Shown piece by piece: positions 38,907-46,644 of a stretch of DNA of 64,000 nucleotides (position 1 is its first letter; each line of letters starts with the position of its first letter). Source of the stretch: Marinilabiliaceae bacterium ANBcel2. GTDB taxonomy: Bacteria > Bacteroidota > Bacteroidia > Bacteroidales > Marinilabiliaceae. The notes under the pieces were generated by a model. The model had not been told where the DNA came from and did not search any database. It was given only the letters and a program-made list of their open reading frames with translations. Made by a program: the position numbers and the translations under genes. The stretch spans positions 40,085 through 104,084 of the forward strand of contig JARULA010000008.1 of assembly GCA_029688995.1 (NCBI GenBank). The letters are read 5' to 3'.

Positions 38907-40082
38907 ATGGAAAAAAGACGAATACTTATCATTGATGATAATGCAAAAAACATTCAGGTTGCAGCATCAATTCTTGAAAATGAAGGTTTTCACTGTGAAT
39001 TTGCAATGGACGGTGCTTCAGGATTATCATGGCTTGAAAGTGAACCATTTGATACAATTCTTTTAGATATTATGATGCCCGGTGAAGACGGCTTTGAAGT
39101 GTGCAGACTAATAAAATCCAATGAAGCAATAAACGATATTCCGGTAATTTTTTTAACTGCTAAAATAGATAAAGAGAGTGTAACCAAAGCCTTTGAAGTG
39201 GGTGGAGCCGACTATATTTCGAAACCATTTGATTCAAAAGAGTTAACCATACGTGTAAAAAACCAGGTTGAATTAAAGCTAAGCCGCAAAAAGCTTGAAA
39301 ATATAAATAGAGATCTGGCAAAAATGGTAAATGAAAAAACCGAAAAACTTTCAAGTATAAACAAAGAGTTAGAAAAAACAAATATAGAGCTAACAACAAA
39401 AAATGAAGAGTTACAACGAATTGAAGATTCAAAACAGAATTTTTTAAATATTTTGGGAAATGAAATATCCGGTTCAATAAATGAGGTAACTGGTATGCTG
39501 CAGGTAATAAAATACAAAGTAGATTCACGTAAAGTTGCACAACTTGTTGATCGCATAGATCATTCAATGTCAACTATTGAAACATTAGTAAACGCTGCAT
39601 TACGAATCACCGAACTGCAATCACAGGGAGCAGTTTTAAAACCTGATAAAACAGACTTAAACAAACTTATAGGTTTCGCCATGTTTCAACTTGATAATAA
39701 AATACGACGTAAACAACAACGTATAATAAATCTGTCAAATCATCAAGTATGCTATGCTACAGGAGAAACCCAACTATTGATGGCTGCAATGATTATAATA
39801 CTCGATTTTTTTATAGAACGCAATAACTATGATTCATCCATCACAATTAAAACCAAAAGTGATAATGAAAAAATATCAATCATGTTTTATGATAGCGGAC
39901 AACATGTTACAGATTCAGAAATATCTGATATATTTGATACTTTTTACACCGAGAGTCAATCGCTCAGTTTTGCAAAGCTTATTGCCGAAGCACATTTGGG
40001 CGATATAACTATAAAAAACCGGGAGTTAGAAAAAGGCATAGAACTTGTATTTAATTTAAATAAAACGCAAAACCTGTTATAA
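38907..40082 (+). CDS. Receiver domain fused to a kinase-like module without phospho-accepting His
   Basis: Residues 1-120 are a complete receiver: Asp10-Asp11, Asp54 (TILLDIMMP), Thr84 (FLTA), Lys106 (ISKPF). A long coiled coil (about 120-175) leads to a region with the shape of HisKA, FLNILGNEISGSIN, where the histidine of the H-box is Asn185. The following ATPase-like domain keeps scattered similarity (FYDSGQHVTDSEI, IFDTFYTE) but has no clear N-box or GLGL box. The module should therefore be unable to autophosphorylate. It may dimerise with, or regulate, the true kinase encoded just upstream. There is no DNA-binding domain. It is followed after 26 bases by two secreted proteins and the AOX-like gene. 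Confidence 0.87.
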   Translation: MEKRRILIIDDNAKNIQVAASILENEGFHCEFAMDGASGLSWLESEPFDTILLDIMMPGEDGFEVCRLIKSNEAINDIPVIFLTAKIDKESVTKAFEVGGADYISKPFDSKELTIRVKNQVELKLSRKKLENINRDLAKMVNEKTEKLSSINKELEKTNIELTTKNEELQRIEDSKQNFLNILGNEISGSINEVTGMLQVIKYKVDSRKVAQLVDRIDHSMSTIETLVNAALRITELQSQGAVLKPDKTDLNKLIGFAMFQLDNKIRRKQQRIINLSNHQVCYATGETQLLMAAMIIILDFFIERNNYDSSITIKTKSDNEKISIMFYDSGQHVTDSEISDIFDTFYTESQSLSFAKLIAEAHLGDITIKNRELEKGIELVFNLNKTQNLL

Positions 40083-40108
40083 GTAAACTATAATAAATCA
40101 ATACACTG

Positions 40109-41008
40109 ATGGAAAAGAGAATAGAAAAAAATAGTATGGCGAAATTAACCCGTCACTGCTTATATAAAAGTTTGTTTATTTTTCTAATAATAAGCCTTCC
40201 GCAAATTACATTTGCAAACCAAAACAACAGTTATGCCGAGGAGGAGGATTTTATTGTAGAATATTATGCTATCCCAGCACCTGACGAGATTTTATATTAT
40301 ATTCATGAGAATGAGATACAATACACCCCATCGCTATTAACCGATATAAATAATCAGGCAAAATACAACACTACAACCGAAAGGCTGCTCTCCTTCGGAT
40401 TTTATCTAGCCGATATGGCCTACGCTGTAAGTTTTGAACAGTCAGGAACAGCTTTCCGCTATTTCGATCTTATAGACGATATGGGTAAAAATATGAATCT
40501 CTTCCCCCCTGAAGTAGAAGATATTACATTAAGATTGATGAATAATATGAATAGAATGGATTCTCTCAATATAATTTATGATGAACTTTATCTTACTGTA
40601 ATTGGTAATCTTCATGATACAGACAGGTTTAGTGAGTACGCTATAATTTCTGCAGGGGGCTTTGTAGAAGCGATGTATTTAGCACTCCACTCCGATGGTG
40701 CAAAACATGATGAAAAAAGCTTTAAAGCAAGAGTATGGGATCAAAAATTAATTATTAATCAACTTAACACAATGTTTGAAAGGTATCTTTCAGGGCCTGA
40801 AAAAGAGAGGCTTATAAAAGAGATTGAGCCCTTAACAAAAGCTTTTAATAAAATTGAAAATTCAGAAAAAGAGTTCCGGGGCAAAGAGAGAGAAGATGGT
40901 GCTATAGTAATAGGCTCAAACAGTCCCGATAAAGAGAAAAACCTACCCTCTCTGGAAGAAATAAAGAAAGAGATAGATAGCTTAAGAAACCGATGGGTTA
41001 AAGATTGA
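40109..41008 (+). CDS. Secreted protein of unknown function
   Basis: The ATG at 40109 gives 299 residues; the ATG at 40136 (MAKLTRHC) gives a more ordinary signal peptide ending LPQITFA and is equally likely. The mature protein is mainly alpha-helical and acidic, with ERLLSFGFYLADMAYAVSFE as its most conserved-looking stretch and a charged C-terminal helix (LEEIKKEIDSLRNRW). I recognise no catalytic motif. It probably lies in the periplasm or on the outer membrane. It is co-directional with the receiver gene (26 bases) and the next secreted protein (27 bases). Confidence 0.72.
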   Translation: MEKRIEKNSMAKLTRHCLYKSLFIFLIISLPQITFANQNNSYAEEEDFIVEYYAIPAPDEILYYIHENEIQYTPSLLTDINNQAKYNTTTERLLSFGFYLADMAYAVSFEQSGTAFRYFDLIDDMGKNMNLFPPEVEDITLRLMNNMNRMDSLNIIYDELYLTVIGNLHDTDRFSEYAIISAGGFVEAMYLALHSDGAKHDEKSFKARVWDQKLIINQLNTMFERYLSGPEKERLIKEIEPLTKAFNKIENSEKEFRGKEREDGAIVIGSNSPDKEKNLPSLEEIKKEIDSLRNRWVKD

Positions 41009-41035
41009 GACAGGTTATAAACAAAGATGTAAAAG

Positions 41036-41500
41036 ATGATGACAACATTAAAATTTACAATATATTTTACAGTAATCGTTCTTTTTTCTATTTTCAATTC
41101 GATTAATGTAGAAGCACAAAGATGCAGAGGCTATGACAGTAAATGTGATAACCCTCCAAATTATTTCGAATCCAGCTCACTATCCAGATCTACCTCCATA
41201 AGACGGGGTCGCAAAGTAGTTTTTAATCAAACTTTTTACGGTAACCGGGAATATTATGTGTCGGTTTGTGGACATCGCAGATTAGGGGAACTGCACTTTA
41301 GGCTAATTGCCGATAATGAAGATGAGACTGTCCTTTATGACAATGCTACAGATGATTTTAGTAATACACGCCTATTTGTTATACAATCAACAATGCAGAT
41401 AAAAATAGAGGTGTCGGCTCCTCACTATTTTGATGAGCGAAATTCAGAATGTGCAGGAATTAGAATATCATACCATCAAAGCGGAGAGGGTAATAATTAA
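41036..41500 (+). CDS. Small secreted protein of unknown function
   Basis: A signal peptide (FTIYFTVIVLFSIFNSINVEA) is followed by about 125 residues containing four cysteines (RCRGYDSKC, SVCGHR, SECAGI) and many beta-type strands. The N-terminus after cleavage is rich in Arg and Ser. The cysteine pattern suggests two disulfides and a periplasmic or surface location. No family is recognised. It sits between a helical secreted protein and the AOX-like gene, 36 bases before the latter, in an apparent operon. Confidence 0.68.
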   Translation: MMTTLKFTIYFTVIVLFSIFNSINVEAQRCRGYDSKCDNPPNYFESSSLSRSTSIRRGRKVVFNQTFYGNREYYVSVCGHRRLGELHFRLIADNEDETVLYDNATDDFSNTRLFVIQSTMQIKIEVSAPHYFDERNSECAGIRISYHQSGEGNN

Positions 41501-41536
41501 AAAGAGAATAAAAAAATTAACCAAAAACAGGAAAAT

Positions 41537-42214
41537 ATGGCAAACATTGATCTCAAAGCTGAACAACAAAACACTTTTGATACTCCAAGGTACAGTTACA
41601 GTGCAGCGGCAAAATTTTTCTTTTTTGCCATGGATTTAACGGCAGGCAAAAAAAACAGTCTGTCCAAAGCCAAACTATTAGAGATACTGGCATCAATTCC
41701 ATATCGTAGATGGGAAATACGCCACTACATAAAACAGACAAGAAAATTTAGAAAGCTAAATTTAGTAAAAGATTATCAAGAGATAATAGAGTGGTCAAGA
41801 GAGGCACAGGATAATGAGTTTATGCATCTATTGGTAATAGATCAAAAAATGCGTGAAGATGGCATAAAAGATAAATGGTACTTAAATCCCTTTATAACAT
41901 TTTTTATTGTCCTGTCTTATGTAATAATTGCAAAAATAATGGCATGCACCAATCAAAAAAGAGCATATCTGTTTAATGCCGAATTTGAAAACCATGCTGA
42001 ACTTGTTTATGCAAATATGGTAAAAGAGAACCCTCAATGGGAAGATCAAAAGCTGGATAATGACTTTGTAAAAAACAGCTATGCAGATGTGGATAACTGG
42101 GCTGATGTGTTTCGTAGAATAGGATTGGATGAAAGAGATCACATGAATCACAGCTTTATACTGGCAGAAAAACCACAATTTATTCATAAATATAAAGGTA
42201 TGCCTGCGCAATAA
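41537..42214 (+). CDS. Alternative-oxidase-like diiron protein
   Basis: The 225-residue protein follows the alternative oxidase (AOX) pattern of iron ligands. These are Glu49 in LLEILASIP (AOX LET-AAVP), Glu94 and His97 in DNEFMHLL (AOX NERMHLM), Glu149 or Glu151 in NAEFENHAELVY (AOX LEEEAIHSY), and Glu199 and His202 in DERDHMNH (AOX ADEAHH). Between the second and third sites lies KDKWYLNPFITFFIVLSYVI, matching the AOX segment with its hydrophobic membrane-binding helix. AOX enzymes are monotopic membrane quinol:oxygen oxidoreductases that reduce oxygen to water without pumping protons. All ligands seem present although overall similarity is modest. Quinol oxidase activity in this organism is inference. 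Its neighbours are unknown secreted proteins and signalling genes. Confidence 0.75.
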   Translation: MANIDLKAEQQNTFDTPRYSYSAAAKFFFFAMDLTAGKKNSLSKAKLLEILASIPYRRWEIRHYIKQTRKFRKLNLVKDYQEIIEWSREAQDNEFMHLLVIDQKMREDGIKDKWYLNPFITFFIVLSYVIIAKIMACTNQKRAYLFNAEFENHAELVYANMVKENPQWEDQKLDNDFVKNSYADVDNWADVFRRIGLDERDHMNHSFILAEKPQFIHKYKGMPAQ

Positions 42215-42235
42215 TTACAATTAATGTATTTAATA

Positions 42236-42287
42236 AAAAAGCAGGTCAAGTTAAAAAGTGTAACCACTTGATAAAGACCTGCTTTTT
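42236..42287. terminator. Bidirectional terminator between AOX-like and porin-like genes
   Basis: AAAAAGCAGGTC pairs with GACCTGCTTTTT; an inner CAAGT/ACTTG stem extends the hairpin. A-runs precede and T-runs follow on both strands. It lies between two convergent genes. Confidence 0.85.
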
Positions 42288-42302
42288 AGTTAAATAAAAA
42301 TG

Positions 42303-43040
42303 TTAAAATGTTAATGACAGTACAAAAAAGATATCTTCAGCATCGGGATTAAAAATTAATGAAGCCTCTAAAGGTAAAGATATTAAATCATTAACCTCAA
42401 CCTCCTTTAAAAAGCTTGCACCAACATTTACAATTGCAGCTCCATCTGAATAAAGTCCTTCGGCAGGTGTACCGCCGGCAAAAAGAGAAACATTATATCC
42501 CGAAACATCATAAAAATTATACATTGCTTCAAAATAAGTTGAATAGTAGTTATCACCGTCCTCATCTCTATCATTTCCATAAAAGAAATTTGAACCGGTA
42601 AGAACCAAAGGAATGTCCTCAAAAAAGTATTGTACTTCAGCCTCAAAAGCATGATTGGTTGTTTCACTACTATAATTAAAATAGTCATCACCAAGTAAAC
42701 CAATATCAGTTCCTACATAATAATCATTCAGAGTAAAAGCAAAATTCCCCTTAGTAAAACCCACATAAAAATCTACTTCGGCAAACTCATGAGCAATGCC
42801 ATAACTACCCCATACACCACCGTAAAAATTTTTATATCCAAAATTAACAGAAGGTTGTAAATTAAAATTGCTACTATAGAGCATTCCCCGCCAAACATAT
42901 CTGCTCACAAGATCAGCGTTAACTGAAATATCAACTTTAGCATCTTCATTATTTACCCTGGTCTCAGCTTTTAATCGGGCAGTAGAGATTATAGATAATA
43001 GTGCAACTAATAATATTAAAATAGAATTTCTTAACTTCAT
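42303..43040 (-). CDS. Small outer-membrane porin-like barrel (TorF-like)
   Basis: A signal peptide (ILILLVALLSIISTARLKA) is followed by 220 residues of amphipathic strands. The beginning VNADLVSRYVWRGMLYSS with NFYGGVWGSYG resembles the family of putative porins named TorF or Gcw_chp, and the protein ends in FFVLSLTF, a typical barrel-terminating strand. It lies 51 bases after the choline transporter gene in the same direction, so it may give choline a path across the outer membrane. That role is inference. Shared operon membership also rests only on spacing. Confidence 0.68.
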   Translation of the reverse strand: MKLRNSILILLVALLSIISTARLKAETRVNNEDAKVDISVNADLVSRYVWRGMLYSSNFNLQPSVNFGYKNFYGGVWGSYGIAHEFAEVDFYVGFTKGNFAFTLNDYYVGTDIGLLGDDYFNYSSETTNHAFEAEVQYFFEDIPLVLTGSNFFYGNDRDEDGDNYYSTYFEAMYNFYDVSGYNVSLFAGGTPAEGLYSDGAAIVNVGASFLKEVEVNDLISLPLEASLIFNPDAEDIFFVLSLTF

Positions 43041-43091
43041 AATATAAATTTTAAGTAGTTAAAATTATAACTTTTATAGATGTATACCAAT

Positions 43092-44699
43092 TTATTCTGA
43101 CTTAGTAAGTTTGCGTGGAGCAGCATATTTTTGAGTTAAACGACTAACCACAACTATAGTTATTAAGCCTGTAACCATTGCTAAGGTTCTAAAAGGGAAT
43201 AACACCATACCATCTTCAATCATAGGATAATCAATTAAACGTGGAATTCCCAATGCAGGCTCGCCTCCACCCATTCTTAAAATAAAAGAAATAATAAATC
43301 CTGAGAGTGAACCAATCCAGTTCGCCTTCTTATCATATAATGAGGTTAGTAACTGTGGAAATAGAAGAACATAAACAAAATCACTACATAAAAACCACAA
43401 CTCATAAACACTGGTAATCCTTAAAGCAAGAAGTGTTGCAGTTATACCAACAATCCATACAGATCTTCTAATTACCTTTGTTAAATTTTCTGCATTAAAC
43501 TTTTTTCTACGCAACGGACGATAAACATTCCAGCTTGCCATTGAAGATGCAGATAAAATAGAAGAGTCAACCGATGACATAACAGCAGCAGCAATAGCTC
43601 CCAATCCAACCAATCCAACAACCCCCGGGGTTAAATATCGCATAACATAAGGAAGAACTAATGCAGAATTTTCTGGAGCACCAGGAGCTCCAAGCGCTTC
43701 CCATGACGGAACTGTAGCTCCAACAATTCCTATAATAACAGGAGGTATAGCAGCCAATATACATACAATCCCCGCTAAAAAAGAGAGACGCATTGCTGTT
43801 TGAGGATTCTTTGAGGATAAAACTCTTTGAAAATAAACCTGCCATGGAATTCCACCGAAAACCAATAAAAGAGCATTATCCCACCAGTTATAATAGTAAA
43901 TGCCCAAAGCTTCTCTATTAGGCAAAAATGTAGCAGCACTTCCCATAATTTCTTTGTATGATCCCCAGGCTACATCCCAACCTCCTACAGAGTTTAAAGC
44001 AAATGGCAACACAAGTAAAAGCCCCAAAAATAGTAAACTAAGTTGAACAATATCAGTAAAAGCAACCGACCATAATCCTCCTAAAGCAGTATAAATTATA
44101 GCAATAACAGATGAAACAATTATTGCAGTTTGAATATCAAGTCCTAAAATAGTTGCAAAGGTTGCCCCTAAGGCTGTTAAGATTGCAGCAGTCCAAAAAA
44201 TCTCTCCAAGAAGGGCTGGTAAAAAAAGCACCCCGGCCATTCGCTTACCATACCTTTGAGCAAGAGGATCCAACATAGTTTTAAACTGATAACTACGCAT
44301 CTTTCTGGCAAAAAAGAGACCACCTAAAATAAGGCTCAATCCATAACCCCATGGAGCCTGAACCCATATCAAACCAAAATCAGAATCAAAACTATATTCA
44401 GCAGCACCATTAATATAACCGCCACCTACCCAGGTAGCACTCATAGTAAATATTCCTATCCACAGCGGAATATTTCGTCCTGCAAGCATAACATCATTAG
44501 TTGACTTTATCTGTTTAAGCTTTGCAGCAAAAGTTCCCATGTAAAATATTATGCCATAAAAGAAAATCATTGAGATAAAACCGGGCCAAAAAACATCAGC
44601 ATCGGTAAATAAATATAAATAGCCTCCCGACAGGGATACCAGTCCCATCAATAGAAATGTAGGCCACAAATTGGTAATAATTGATCTATCTAAACTCAT
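43092..44699 (-). CDS. Sodium/choline symporter resembling animal CHT1 (SLC5 family)
   Basis: The 535-residue membrane protein has about 13 helices and the sodium-solute symporter fold. It matches the high-affinity choline transporter branch unusually closely. WVGGGYINGAAE, APWGYGLSLILGGLFFARKM, YGKRMAGVLFLPALLGE, FGGIPWQVYFQRVLSS and SSVDSSILSASSM all have near-identical counterparts in animal CHT1 as I recall it. The glutamate of GGEP in the last part (Glu480), required for choline transport in CHT1, is present. Encoded next to betA and betB, it should import choline with sodium for conversion to glycine betaine. The gene starts 308 bases downstream of betA. Confidence 0.87.
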   Translation of the reverse strand: MSLDRSIITNLWPTFLLMGLVSLSGGYLYLFTDADVFWPGFISMIFFYGIIFYMGTFAAKLKQIKSTNDVMLAGRNIPLWIGIFTMSATWVGGGYINGAAEYSFDSDFGLIWVQAPWGYGLSLILGGLFFARKMRSYQFKTMLDPLAQRYGKRMAGVLFLPALLGEIFWTAAILTALGATFATILGLDIQTAIIVSSVIAIIYTALGGLWSVAFTDIVQLSLLFLGLLLVLPFALNSVGGWDVAWGSYKEIMGSAATFLPNREALGIYYYNWWDNALLLVFGGIPWQVYFQRVLSSKNPQTAMRLSFLAGIVCILAAIPPVIIGIVGATVPSWEALGAPGAPENSALVLPYVMRYLTPGVVGLVGLGAIAAAVMSSVDSSILSASSMASWNVYRPLRRKKFNAENLTKVIRRSVWIVGITATLLALRITSVYELWFLCSDFVYVLLFPQLLTSLYDKKANWIGSLSGFIISFILRMGGGEPALGIPRLIDYPMIEDGMVLFPFRTLAMVTGLITIVVVSRLTQKYAAPRKLTKSE

Positions 44700-45007
44700 T
44701 ACTCTGTTTTTTTGAATAAATTATTAAAAACTAAAATTAAAATTCAGTTACAGGTTAAAGCTATTTGCAAAATGAGTTTAGAATTATGTGGGAAGAGTTT
44801 TAAAGTAAAAGTGACTAAGGTTATAATTTCGTTTAGCGATAACCTGTTTAAAGCCGGGTAAGCTAAAGCAATAAAAATTATTATTATAAAAATAGGTAGA
44901 GAAATAAGATAAATTAACCATGAAATAAATTTTAAATTAAAGCGCACAGATACTATGGTTTTCTTGTATCCGTGCACTTGTACTCAATGAACTTTACTAT
45001 AATCTAT
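44700..45007. other. Intergenic region between betA and the choline transporter
   Basis: About 300 bases on the coding (minus) strand. The first part after betA holds the hairpin at 44944-44975; the rest is AT-rich. A 77-codon frame at 44744-44977 on the minus strand runs through the hairpin and has no recognisable features beyond a hydrophobic run, so I do not call it a gene. Confidence 0.55.
44944..44975 (-). terminator. Hairpin downstream of betA, possible attenuating terminator
   Basis: On the minus strand GCACGGATAC and GTATCTGTGC form a 10-base stem with one G-U pair around a 12-base loop, followed by a T-rich stretch broken by A residues. It lies 33 bases after the betA stop. It could reduce read-through into the transporter gene or stabilise the betBA message 3' end. 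Confidence 0.5.
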
Positions 45008-46627
45008 TTAAACATTCTTTTCAGGATCAAGCATTCCCTCTCCTTTTATTATATCAGAAGCCTTTTCAGCTATCATCATAACCGGAGCATAAATATTTCC
45101 ATTAGTAATATATGGCATAACAGAAGCATCAACCACACGTAATTTTTCTATACCATGAACTTTTAATTGATCATCAACAACTGCCATATCATCAAATCCC
45201 ATTTTACAGGTACAACTTGGGTGATAAGCACTTTCAGCATCTTTAGCAACCCAATCAAGAATCTCTTGATCACTCTTAACATTTTCACCGGGGGAGATCT
45301 CTTTTCCCCTAAACTCACTCATAGCATCAGTTTCTATGAGCTTTCGGGTTTTTCGTATTGCATTAATCCAGTCACGGCGTTCATTAGGTGTTGAAAGGTA
45401 ATTAAAGAGTATTGAGGGTGCCTTCTCAGGATTAGAGCTCTTAATTTTAACATGTCCGCGAACATCAGTATTCATGGGACCAACATGTAACTGAAATCCA
45501 TGCCCTTCTGATGGTGCAGTACCATCATAACGTATTGCAAGCGGCAAAAAATGATACTGAAGATCGGGATATTTAACATCCTCTCTACTCTTAATAAATC
45601 CGCCTGCTTCAAAAAAGTTTGTTGCACCCGGACCTTTTTTAAAAAAGAGCCAATCAAAACCAATCTTGGGAGCACGCCATGGCGCAAGATATTTGTAGGC
45701 CGAAACAGGCTTTTTACAAGCCCATTGAACATATACCTCAAGATGATCCTGCAAATTTTCTCCCACACCGGGTAAATCAACAACAGGCTTAATTCCAAAC
45801 TCCTCTAATTCTTTAGCATTACCTACACCCGATAATTGAAGTAGTTGTGGTGAATTAATAGCACCGCCCGATAATATGGTCTCTTTATCACCATAAACCT
45901 TTTCAATTTTACCTTTTCGCTTATACTCTACGCCTATAGCTTTGTTTCCATCAAAAAGAATTCGATGAACCATAGAGCGAGTTAATACAGTTAAATTAGA
46001 ACGACGTATAACCGGATGTAGATACGCCTGAGCCGAACTCATTCTTCTTGAATTATATATAGATTGATCAAATCGACCAAAACCTTCCTGCTGAGCTCCA
46101 TTCACATCTTCAGTTAAATTATAACCTGCTTCCTGTACAGACTCAAAAAAGGCTTTAAATAGTGGATTTTCATTTTTAGGTGTAGTTAATTTTAAAGGTC
46201 CTTTATCACCATGATATTTATCAGCGCCTATTAAACGAGTTTCTAACTTTTTAAAATAGGGCAAACAGTGAGCATAACTCCACTTCTCTAACCCTTTTAT
46301 ACCAGCCCACTTTTCATAGTCCATCTTATTACCCCTAATCCATATCATACCATTTATAGAGCTACTGCCTCCTAAAACTTTACCACGCGGTTGCGCAATT
46401 CTTCTATTATTCAAATAAGGCTCAGGATCTGATTCATAAGCCCAATTATAAAATTTACCATTTAAAGGGTAGCTTAATGCTGCAGGCATATGTATGCGAA
46501 AATCAAGACGATAATCTTTTCTTCCGGCCTCTAACACTAATACCGAAACATTTGAATCTTCACTTAAACGATTAGCCAGTACAGCTCCGGCAGAGCCGCC
46601 TCCAACAATAATATAGTCGTATCTCAT
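45008..46627 (-). CDS. betA: Choline dehydrogenase (GMC oxidoreductase)
   Basis: The 539-residue flavoprotein has the N-terminal FAD dinucleotide motif GGGSAGAVLANRLSE, the GMC signature GGSSSINGMIWIRGN (around residue 85), a second signature GAINSPQLLQLSGVG, and the C-terminal SAYHPSCTCKMG with the catalytic histidine, followed by the family ending VDASVMPYITNGN. It oxidises choline to betaine aldehyde, membrane-associated and quinone-linked in E. coli. It lies 17 bases after betB and upstream of a choline transporter, fixing the substrate with good confidence among GMC enzymes. Confidence 0.92.
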   Translation of the reverse strand: MRYDYIIVGGGSAGAVLANRLSEDSNVSVLVLEAGRKDYRLDFRIHMPAALSYPLNGKFYNWAYESDPEPYLNNRRIAQPRGKVLGGSSSINGMIWIRGNKMDYEKWAGIKGLEKWSYAHCLPYFKKLETRLIGADKYHGDKGPLKLTTPKNENPLFKAFFESVQEAGYNLTEDVNGAQQEGFGRFDQSIYNSRRMSSAQAYLHPVIRRSNLTVLTRSMVHRILFDGNKAIGVEYKRKGKIEKVYGDKETILSGGAINSPQLLQLSGVGNAKELEEFGIKPVVDLPGVGENLQDHLEVYVQWACKKPVSAYKYLAPWRAPKIGFDWLFFKKGPGATNFFEAGGFIKSREDVKYPDLQYHFLPLAIRYDGTAPSEGHGFQLHVGPMNTDVRGHVKIKSSNPEKAPSILFNYLSTPNERRDWINAIRKTRKLIETDAMSEFRGKEISPGENVKSDQEILDWVAKDAESAYHPSCTCKMGFDDMAVVDDQLKVHGIEKLRVVDASVMPYITNGNIYAPVMMIAEKASDIIKGEGMLDPEKNV

Positions 46628-46644
46628 AATATCTTTATTTTTAT

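Noticed and set aside
39160..39573. Antisense frames of 137 and 114 codons over the receiver/pseudo-kinase gene
   Set aside because: They lie entirely within a well-supported gene on the other strand and give low-complexity Leu/Phe/Ser-rich translations typical of antisense frames.
44744..44977. 77-codon minus-strand frame between betA and the choline transporter
   Set aside because: It runs through the hairpin at 44944-44975, has biased AT-rich composition, no recognisable signal or family, and is not needed to explain the gap.
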